From positions 2,687,861 through 2,751,860 of the forward strand of contig JABACO010000015.1 in NCBI GenBank assembly GCA_013339895.1: 64,000 bases of DNA, written 5' to 3'. This DNA comes from Ephydatia muelleri. Taxonomy: Eukaryota; Porifera; Demospongiae; Spongillida; Spongillidae. How positions within the stretch are numbered: position 1 is the first letter of the stretch; every line of letters starts with the position of its first letter. Under the pieces are notes generated by a model, which saw only the letters and a program-made list of their open reading frames with translations, made no database searches and was not told the DNA's origin. Shown here in pieces: positions 56,785 through 64,000 of this stretch. Position numbers and translations under genes: made by a program.

Positions 56785-57858
56785 ATGGCCGCGTGCTCGA
56801 AGGCAACAGCTCCTTTTGTGGAATCCAGTGATACAGGTATGTATTTCAAACGAGGTCGAGTTCCGTCATATGTATACTTAGTTGTTTCTTTATTATTAGG
56901 CACTCTACTAGAAATAGTGGAGAGTTTACTTAAGAAAGATACCTTCAACCTCTCATCACCAGTAGCGGACGTTTGTAAAAAAGCTGCTCACAGACTACAT
57001 GATTGGTTAAAAGTCGAAGAAAACAAGGCAGTTGCTGAAGAGTTTTATTCAGCCCTTCATATCCAGTTCGAGGTAGTAGCCGATCGCCTCAATACCTCTA
57101 AAAAGATTAGTGCTGGTTGCGAGAAGATGTGGACAGCGTTTCACAAGTTACGAACGTCAGCAGACTTTCGAAGCAAGTGGGAAGGTTTATTTAAACACTG
57201 CCATGAGGAAGCTGTACATCCTCACCTCTTTCAACAAATTACAGACATAATATTTAAGAAAGTATTAGCGAGCAAGGTGAGTGTACTACAACAGCAGGAT
57301 GAAGAGCAAGTAGTTGAATTAACAAGAGCAGAAGAAAATGCTTTACGATATGCTGCAGGATATGTCTGTAAACAAGTCTCTAAAAAACTAAAATCCTCTA
57401 CAGATCCATCTAAACAGGACCTATTCTTATGTATGGAGATGTTGCGACGTGACAGTGCAGTTGACAGTGAATGTGAGACCAGTGAAGATGCGTCACTATG
57501 GATGGATATCATCGATCAGGGAGGATTGTGGCACATTAAGGATGATGTGTTTCCAGTATTTTATGCCATGGAGGAAGAAGTGAGACGTTTTATACGCAAT
57601 CCCTCACGTAAGCAGTCTGCTTTGGATGTAAAGCAACTAAGCAATGCTATTTTGTCCTGTGAAGACGTGCTCTTCTTTTGGAGTATAGCCACTGTTCAAT
57701 TGGATGAAAATGAGGAGAGGCTGCTGCTTAAAAAGATAACAAAGTTGTGGATCACAGTCAGAGGATTTGCCTATACAAGTGCATGGATTGAACAGTACAA
57801 GCAAAAGAAGAGCCAAGTACTGCAAAAGAAAAAGGCACTTCGTAAAACATTGCAGTAG
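56785..57858 (+). CDS. Accessory protein of the P-like element, function unknown (2 exons)
   Basis: Exons 56785-56836 and 56900-57858 (donor GTATGT, acceptor TTATTAG, phase 1) encode an intact 336-residue protein starting MAACSKATAPFVESS. The middle is helical and charged (VCKKAAHRLHDWLKVEENKA). A conserved-looking block, EENALRYAAGYVCKQVSKKL, is followed by LFLCMEMLRRDS, WMDIIDQGGLWHIKDDVFPV and FYAMEEEVRRFIRN, then a basic C-terminus (KQKKSQVLQKKKALRKTLQ). Similar AGYVC(R/K)K...GGL.H proteins accompany transposon-like genes in cnidarians and sponges as far as I recall; I know no function. Its position inside the terminal repeats, facing the transposase, suggests a role in transposition or its control. 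The upstream ATG at 56629 lies outside the element and is not used. Confidence 0.7.
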   Translation: MAACSKATAPFVESSDTGMYFKRGRVPSYVYLVVSLLLGTLLEIVESLLKKDTFNLSSPVADVCKKAAHRLHDWLKVEENKAVAEEFYSALHIQFEVVADRLNTSKKISAGCEKMWTAFHKLRTSADFRSKWEGLFKHCHEEAVHPHLFQQITDIIFKKVLASKVSVLQQQDEEQVVELTRAEENALRYAAGYVCKQVSKKLKSSTDPSKQDLFLCMEMLRRDSAVDSECETSEDASLWMDIIDQGGLWHIKDDVFPVFYAMEEEVRRFIRNPSRKQSALDVKQLSNAILSCEDVLFFWSIATVQLDENEERLLLKKITKLWITVRGFAYTSAWIEQYKQKKSQVLQKKKALRKTLQ

Positions 57859-57945
57859 CTATTAGTATTATTTATTACACGTGGCATTGTGTATCACCTG
57901 ATTCACATTCATTTTACATTCATCCAAATACTGATGCTCTTGCAT

Positions 57946-60810
57946 TTATGTACAGCTTTTGGTACGGGGTCGCTTAGCTAGTGGGCGTAAATCCATCTCA
58001 CTTATACTGCGGCTTGCATGCCTTTTGCCCCTGCAGTTTCCTTTAACAAAGCCTGCACAAAGAGAGTTCACCACTCGTAGAGCCTGAGTGTTCTTGCAGA
58101 ACTCCTTCACAGTAGGGTTGTCGTTGGTCCTACCCCTCTGCCGCTGGCACCCAAAGAACTGCTCTAAGGGATCCTGGCACAGCCGTTCACTCAGGAAGGT
58201 ACTTACTCCTGGTAATGTGAATAACAGATTCACAAGTTCCACAAATGAAGCAACTATATATTGGAGAGTGATCATTTAAATAATGAATAGCAACTAATAC
58301 TCACCAGTGATTCGTATGCCAAGTTGTGTTTCTGCACTCAACATCATACATTTCTTTATCTTTTTGGAACAGTTCATAGCATTTACACTTTCTTCCCAGT
58401 CATTTAAATACGGCAGGAACTCCTGTTGAAGCCATTTCAGTCTGAAATCATTTGCCGATCGATATGGCTCCTGAAAAGGTTTCCTATAACGCATTCCTTT
58501 TTGGTAACTTGATACATTAAAGCAGTCAAAAAACTTGTCAAACTTATCAATAAAGTTGACAGTCTCCGTGGCATCTGGTCCACAGGTCACTTGGATTCCT
58601 TTTGCAACCGTTTCACTGAGAACCTAGAAAATGGTGTAAACTTACTTATGTGCATAATTAGAATTATAAACTTACCTGTGCTGCTAAATCCACCCGCATT
58701 CGAGAGAATGATGTCAAATGTATGTGTTCGTACTTCAGTTTTGGTACAAGCCGCAAACCAGGAGATGTCTTAGATGGATCATTGTCAGCCAAATATAGAT
58801 CCTCCAAGTAACTCCACCTGATTTGATTTCCATTACACTGAAATATAAATAGTATACACATTCAATACTGGTAGCTTACCACTAGCTTACACCGCGACCA
58901 GCAATTCCTAGTTGTTTTAATCAGATTTGGTGGGTCTGAAAAAAAGAAGATGTAGCGATCTGGGTCGTGGGGGTTCAACGTTTTGTGGAGAAATTTAGCA
59001 GTTGGATCGTGCAGCTTAAAGAATCGTCGATTCGATGAAGCCCCATCTGCTGTGATAGCCAAAACCTTAAACCCACAAAACTCTATTCTAGATACAGCCT
59101 CCCAAATGGGGTCATAGAGCAAGTCACCACTAAGTGTAGAGGCAGAAAACTGGGCGTATGGGAAACACAATCGGGTGAAGAGTCCCCGAACCATTATGAC
59201 AATAATTGATGATGCCAGTTCTTGATTCTGATCATCTGACACCAATCGTTCCAGATCCAACAACTGGTTGTTTGTCTCGCCAAGATTTATGTAACCGAGC
59301 AGTTCACCACTGTGTTTATCGAACACAAGATCTTCCTTGATGTGTACCTCATCAACCAGCAGGAGAACACACTTCTGGAATTCCTCACACTCTGCAATGT
59401 TAGCAGCCTCCATCAGTTGCTGGTCAACCTGATTCGAGAAACCAATGCTGGTGGGTGAAATATAGGAATAATCCCTCAGTGTTCGTTGAGATGGAAGCTT
59501 CAGACCCGAATTACGCAACAACTCATAAGCACTTCCTGATAAGTGCCGTAAGTACAGGCACCACTTTATCATCAAAGGATGCCATCTCATTAGGCTAGCT
59601 TTTTGCACGGATGCTGCTTGCTCTTGCTGCTCCCAGAACACCTTTTCAAATGAGTCTGGTGATAAGGAAAATTTGCTGGAGTTTTCCTGCATAATAACCT
59701 TCAAGTCTTGATGTAATGTATCATCAACCTCCACACCTCCATCACCGTCGCAATAAAGAGCCAACCTTTTCTTCAGTCACTCATATTTGCGCCTGACATT
59801 TTCATGTTCCTTATGTAGGTTACGGAGCCGGGAACAAAGTTGTGAAGGCGTCAAAAAACGATAGTTGGCATGACTGCTAGGGTGAGTTGTATCTGTGTGC
59901 TGCTGCTGCTTTAGTCGAGAAACCATCATGCGAAGACGCTTCCTATACTCATGGCATTTGATGCACCGCACTTCATCTGCAAGAATCAGAATCTCACACT
60001 GTGAGTGGCGGATAGTACGATTTCCCACTAAAGTAGTATCCACAATGGCAATAACTTGACCTATAAAAAACCAAAGTTGTAAAAACGTACTCATTTTCAT
60101 TGGAGTCTCTTACTTCCACTATCTCTGAAATGTTCCTTCGTCATCAAGTTTTGGAATTTGTTGTCATAATTCCCAATGCAGACCTTACACTTGTCAATGG
60201 CTGTCAGAGCAATGCATAGATGTTCCACTACAGAGTAATTAATGAAAATAGGCATGATGTAAAAGAAATATAAATTCCACTCAGTTCTAACCTGATTTAA
60301 TAAATTCAGGCAAACTGTTCAACAGTTCACCGGATCCATACTTCAATTTTTTCCCACCATAATGGAGGGTCCAAGTGAAGTCTTCAGTAACTTGTAGGTT
60401 GAAGTCAACTTGCACTTCTTGTTCCATGCATGAAACCTTCATAAACATGAGGACTCTTTCACATGGGATGGTCACCCAACCTGTTTGAATTTGAATTTTT
60501 GTGTGCGGATAAATTAAAGTTGCAATACATGCACATAAGCAGTTTACATGCTGGAAGAACTGATAGTGATTCAACACGCCTCTGAAGGGAAGCTAGGTTG
60601 GGAACAGGTCCTACGGAGAAGATCTGTAACGGTATTGACACCTGAATACAGCAAAAAAAGTGAAATCAAACACAAGGCTATAAGACGTACTCACCTGAAG
60701 AGGAAGTAGGTGTAAAGGAATTGAAATTGTAAAGACTGTTTCCTCTTCATCACTCATCGATGTAGTTACGGGTACTAGATCATGAGCTACTGGCCCAGAT
60801 TTTCTTCTAA
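57946..60810 (-). pseudogene. P-element/THAP9-type transposase, 8 or more exons, one in-frame stop
   Basis: Exons: about 60810-60695, 60641-60578, 60480-60292, 60227-60114, 60060-58880, 58837-58676, 58623-58305 and 58253-57946 (stop TAA), all GT-AG and in phase. A zinc-ribbon-like pair of motifs (DKCKVC; VRCIKCHEYRKRLR) comes first. Then RWHPLMIKWCLYLRHLSGSA and LKLPSQRTLRDYSYI lead into the RNase-H core: LVDEVHI (first acidic residue), ITADGASSNRRF (second) and FSDPPNLIKTTRN. Further on are KLKYEHIHLTSFSRMRVDLA and the P-type C-terminal motif LCQDPLEQFFGCQRQRG, NDNPT. P transposases cut and paste DNA using a THAP finger for binding, but no THAP C2CH signature is visible in the N-terminal exons. 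A TGA at 59779-59777 (between KYE and LKKRLALYC) is the only break seen and looks like a CGA-to-TGA mutation. The first exon is uncertain. Confidence 0.82.
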
Positions 60811-60846
60811 ACAATGTGAAAAGGAAAAAAAGAGCGATAACAACCC

Positions 60847-60876
60847 CCCCCCCCCCCCCCCCCCCCCATAACCTAG
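60847..60876. repeat. Poly-C tract near the 5' end of the P-like transposase gene
   Basis: About 26-28 C bases on the plus strand (poly-G in the transposase sense) in the presumed first intron or 5' region. The run obstructs confident placement of exon 1. Confidence 0.9.
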
Positions 60877-61725
60877 CTAAACAAAAAATGTCAATTACAT
60901 TGCTGCGAGTGGAATCTTCACTGGAAGACACTTTGGTCTATGTTTTGTTGGACAGTGCAGCCGAAACTTGTGGCCAGTCCTGTTATACATTCTGGTGAAA
61001 CAGATATGGATATGGTAAAATGATTATTCAATCCTTGTAGACACTATTTTGGTAACACACTAACAAAGCAAACCCATGCAAAGAGATTGGGAACTTGTGG
61101 GAAGGGTTGTTAACAGCCTTCAAAGTAGTAATATTAGGGCATTAGCAAAATGGATAACCCATTTTGAATTTTTTTTTCACGACAAAACCCAAGCTTAGCT
61201 ATGGGCGAATGGTGACTACCATACGTAGAATTGGTGTAGTTATCTGAAAAAAATGTTGGAATCGACATAAAAGCTTAACCAGGGTAGTTTTGTCGGTTAG
61301 TTCATGGCGATGCCAAAAACGTAAAATGTGGAGTTACTCCAAGATCCTCCAACCTAAACGCCTTCAACACACCTCACCGTACGTAAAATTTTGTGCTGCA
61401 TCTGGCCACGCTACTTGTTTATAAAGAAAGAAATGTTTAGGGGAGTTGTATCGGTTAGTTGTTAAAAATATTGTATGCCCTCCAAATTCTGTATCTTGGG
61501 TTCTAAATGGGCTATAAATATGACGATAAGTTTGCCCGAATGTACGCATTTTGTGCTATCGTATTCTTCTATCAGATTGTATTAAGCTCTCAACTTACTT
61601 TCTTCTCAAGAGGGGCGAGGCGTCACTTCATCGAATTAGCACCATCGCGGAGCCCGCGCTTTGCAATGTACAGGGCTCAATGGCTCACGTGCTCCGTTTC
61701 CAATCCTTCTACTCTAATATCTATG

Positions 61726-61982
61726 GTGATAGTGATGGTGCAGCTGCTGATGAAGATGATGATTCTGATGATAAGATTTGAGACGACATTGATGGAGATA
61801 TGAATGGTGATGGAGGTTCAAAGTCAGCTATAGGTGTACTAAATTTATCAATTGGACTTTGTACATGTATGTGATATTTATCTGCCTGAACTTGGTGCTT
61901 TTTTGGCTTTGACATACAAATTGCTGACATAGCGACAGCTGGAGGTGATGATGAACTGGAACTAGATGCTGATGAAGTAGTA

Positions 61983-62067
<85 letters not shown>

Positions 62068-62443
62068 GTGGTAGTGGTGATGGTGGTGGAGGATCTACAT
62101 GCAAGTTAGTTGCTGAGTTGGCATACACTGTGGTGACAGTTGGAGATGTTGATGAAAGCAATGCTGAAGAAGAATTGGATGGTACATTAGCTGATTTAGA
62201 TGTGCAAGGCTTATCAGCTTGTGATGGTAGGTTCAAGAAGTATTTTTCAATGTCTTTGGGAGCCTTGAAACATGTACTAACGTGACGTGTCCAATTGGAC
62301 AAGATTCGCTTGTTGTGTTTGGAACTAAGAATGAGATTTCTAGAACACAACTTGCAACTCACCACAGCTTGTTCTTCTTTCATAGTCAACTCATAGTGTA
62401 CATTTTCGCAGCCTTTCATCAGATAACTTTTTTTGCCACGCAT
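61726..62443 (-). pseudogene. BED-finger transposase-like gene, 5' part (zinc finger and serine-rich linker)
   Basis: ATG near 62443 starts MRGKKSYLMKGCENVHYELT. A BED-type finger follows: VVSCKLCSRNLILSS, then WTRHVSTC, giving CxxC...HxxxxC. A long serine-rich linker encoded partly by a (GAT)n tract (minus-strand ATC/TCA) leads to SSESSSSSAAAPSLS at the P-like insertion point. BED fingers bind DNA and are common in transposases. This exon lies upstream of the broken core at 54486-56690 on the same strand, and the two halves share one frame across the insertion. Both are therefore taken as one gene. Confidence 0.7.
61983..62068. repeat. (GAT)n trinucleotide repeat inside a coding exon
   Basis: About 28 GAT triplets on the plus strand, giving poly-serine in the minus-strand BED-finger gene (codons TCA). 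Expansion inside the serine-rich linker preserves the frame. Confidence 0.95.
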
Positions 62444-62462
62444 TGATCTGCTGACGAAGAAT

Positions 62463-62905
62463 GTGTGTGTTAGCATGAGTCTGTCATGTACGTGGTACAT
62501 GTGTGTGCATGTGTGTTCATGTGTGTGTGTTAGCATGTGTATGCGTGTGTGTTGTGTATGTGTGTGCATGTGTGTGCACGTGTGTGCATGTGTGTACGTG
62601 TGAATGTGTATGTGCATGTGTGTGTGTGTGCACATGTGTGTGCATGTGTGTACATGTGAATGTGTCTGTGCATGTATGTATGTGTGCACATGTGTGTGCA
62701 TGTGTGTACGTGTGAATGTGTCTGTGCATGTGTGTATGTGTATGTATGTGTGGCGTGTGTGTACATGTGTGTGATGCACATGTGTGTATGCATGTGCATG
62801 TGTGTGTGTATGTGTGTACACATGTGTGTGTGGTTATGTGTATTTGTGTGAGTACATATGCATGTGTATACATGCATGCACATGTGTGGTTATGTGTATG
62901 TGTGT
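62463..62905. repeat. Alternating purine-pyrimidine TGTG(T/C)ATG-rich repeat
   Basis: About 440 bp of degenerate (TGTGCATG)n, (TGTGTATG)n and GTGTGTACATG units with an imperfect longer period near 65-80 bp (GTGTACGTGTGAATGTG recurs at about 62590, 62650, 62705). Strictly alternating purine-pyrimidine sequence can adopt Z-DNA. It lies immediately upstream of the BED gene start. Confidence 0.9.
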
Positions 62906-62929
62906 GCAGCTCGTGTAAAATATAAGTGC

Positions 62930-63780
62930 ATCTGCTATGCAAACATGTGCATTGCATGTGAACATTGTCAAATAATTAATAGTTATTGTATTTATCTAGT
63001 ATCAGTCATTTCACCAAACCAGACATACATTTCACAAAAATGATATTTAATCCCACAACACTGTACCTACAAAAAGTGTTCAAACACTGCAGTACTTTAG
63101 CCTACCCTTACAAGTGTTGGGCAGCATTCATTCATCCAGCATATTTCTTCACGATTGCTATCAGGATCTGCATGTGGTATATAGACATATGTAGCCGCAT
63201 GAATGCACGAACACTTTTAGCATACATCCAATGTTCAAGCTGCAACAGGTCTGTTAAATATACTTTTAAAGGACTACCTACATACTAAATGTCATGCAAT
63301 ATGCTGCTTCCTTGAGCTATATGTGATATTAAATGCATACCCATAATAAATACTTGTGAGTAATAATGTATATGTTCCCATGCCATTTTACTAGGGTGTG
63401 GTCTAAATAGAATCCAGATGGATTTTAATACACAGTCACTGTTACCACACAAGCACTGCCATTGTACTTAACCTTTACTCTCAGCACAAAGTGGCATGCA
63501 GGATAATAAACAAGCTTGCATCAAATTTGAAATTTAGCAGCATACTGGGGTACTACAACACACTAGCGAGCCATACACAAGCCTTCATAAGCACATCGAG
63601 ATTACATGCATGCGTACGGTATTTAAATGTTGAAAAAGCAGCTGTAGGCCTACTAGTATACTAGAAATCCACACGCGCACGCGCCGATAGGGTCACCAAC
63701 GCACGGGCCATGGCCAGCCTATGGTAGACGTTTGTACTGGTACGTTGTGTCACTTGTGTGCGTGCATACCATTTAGATTA
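62930..63780. other. Intergenic, nothing recognised
   Basis: AT-rich sequence with no repeat array or gene motif seen. Confidence 0.5.
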
Positions 63781-63784
63781 ACTT

Positions 63785-64000
63785 TTCACTTGAAGTCCAG
63801 TATCACCTCCAACTACAAAGTCACTGCCATCATAGTCATATCATCAAGTGTATTGAGCGTGTTCAACGTTTCTTCACTAGGACTATATGTAAACGTACTG
63901 GTATTTCAGAACTTAGTTATTCTGATAGGCTTCATAACCTTGGCCTCCAATCACTTGAATATCTTCTGACTTAGTCTTGTGTTACAAGATTGTGTATCAG
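63785..64000 (+). pseudogene. Non-LTR retrotransposon (LINE) C-terminal fragment, runs off the right end
   Basis: Plus frame reads IKCIERVQRFFTRTICKRTG, ISELSYSDRLHNLGLQSLEY, then a frame shift and DLVLCYKIVYQ. The IERVQRxFT...SYxDRLxxLxLxSLExRRxxxDL block is the standard C-terminal region of LINE reverse-transcriptase proteins. The RR expected after LEY is missing and the frame breaks there, so this copy is dead. It is unrelated to the other retroelement family of the window. Confidence 0.75.

Larger units (their letters stand above)
56691..61725. mobile_element. P-like DNA transposon, 5,035 bp, two convergent genes, 7-bp target duplication
   Basis: The left end reads CATAGATATTGGATTGGAAA followed by CGGA. 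The right end, inverted, reads CATAGATATT, nine extra bases, then GGATTGGAAACGGA. GTGATAG lies directly outside both ends (56684-56690 and 61726-61732). The insert interrupts the serine-rich coding exon of the BED-finger gene. Leaving out the element and one GTGATAG keeps that exon in one frame. Inside, a plus-strand 336-residue gene and a minus-strand P/THAP9-type transposase gene converge with 87 bp between their stop codons. Confidence 0.85.

Noticed and set aside
56541..56948. Continuous minus frame through 56.5-56.95 kb as one gene
   Set aside because: Beyond 56690 it runs antisense through the first exon of the P-like element's accessory gene. Only the part up to the GTGATAG duplication belongs to the BED-finger gene.
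60611..60931. Gly-rich first exon for the P-like transposase (MSSSEDSTRSN...GGGG)
   Set aside because: The poly-G stretch is a poly-C tract on the other strand of unreliable length, and the acceptor at about 60810 does not phase with the ATG near 60931.
62444..62821. N-terminal extension of the BED-finger frame into T-H-T-H repeats
   Set aside because: Translation of the TGTGCATG-type repeat. The ATG near 62443 is the plausible start of the finger-containing exon.

Overview
This is a eukaryotic, almost certainly animal, window. Spliced genes with short GT-AG introns encode THOC5, an RNF34/RFFL-type E3 ligase, a GABA-B-like class C receptor, a TRIM-NHL protein and an SLC15/PTR-like transporter. 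They lie among minisatellites and decayed transposons. The mix of a divergent GABA-B-like receptor, compact genes with introns near 50 bp and this style of transposon remnant suggests an early-branching invertebrate, most likely a sponge. That assignment is inference; no species marker was found.

Layout. 1-3.4 kb: 3' half of a GABA-B-like receptor (minus), a 1000-N gap and a 19-bp minisatellite. 3.6-5.7 kb: intronless TRIM-NHL gene. 8-9.3 kb: intronless secreted alpha-L-fucosidase (minus), divergent from THOC5 across 133 bp. 9.5-18.2 kb: THOC5 in 17 exons, several introns filled with repeats, including a 2.9-kb pyrimidine-rich minisatellite. 18.3-20.4 kb: RNF34-like gene starting 106 bp after the THOC5 stop. 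20.8-31.6 kb: minisatellites, fragments of one retroelement family, a 5' fragment of methionine adenosyltransferase, and a TA-flanked mariner-like element carrying a retroelement piece. 32.3-33.8 kb: intronless PTR-like transporter. 35.6-37.2 kb: another retroelement copy and a minisatellite. 37.5-40.2 kb: a small minus-strand gene of seven tiny phase-0 exons. 41.4-48.8 kb: a CACTA-like element (12-bp terminal repeats, 3-bp duplication) holding a 151-bp satellite array. 50-52.8 kb: Tigger-like fragments and a 770-bp inverted-repeat element. 52.9-62.4 kb: a nested transposon complex. A LINE fragment runs off the right end.

The most notable part is 52.9-62.4 kb. A minus-strand BED-finger/RNase-H-like transposase gene, now broken, is followed 28 bp later by an intact Ulp1-protease/PHD-finger gene. 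Its serine-rich exon is split by a 5,035-bp P-like transposon (56691-61725) with inverted termini, flanked by a 7-bp duplication GTGATAG. Removing the insert and one duplication leaves the host gene in frame. The P-like element carries two convergent genes: a multi-exon P/THAP9-type transposase with one nonsense codon and no recognisable THAP domain, and an intact 336-residue protein of unknown function. Host genes and transposons do not form a joint pathway. THOC5 (mRNA export) and RNF34 (ubiquitination) are housekeeping neighbours, and the rest is accessory or mobile DNA.
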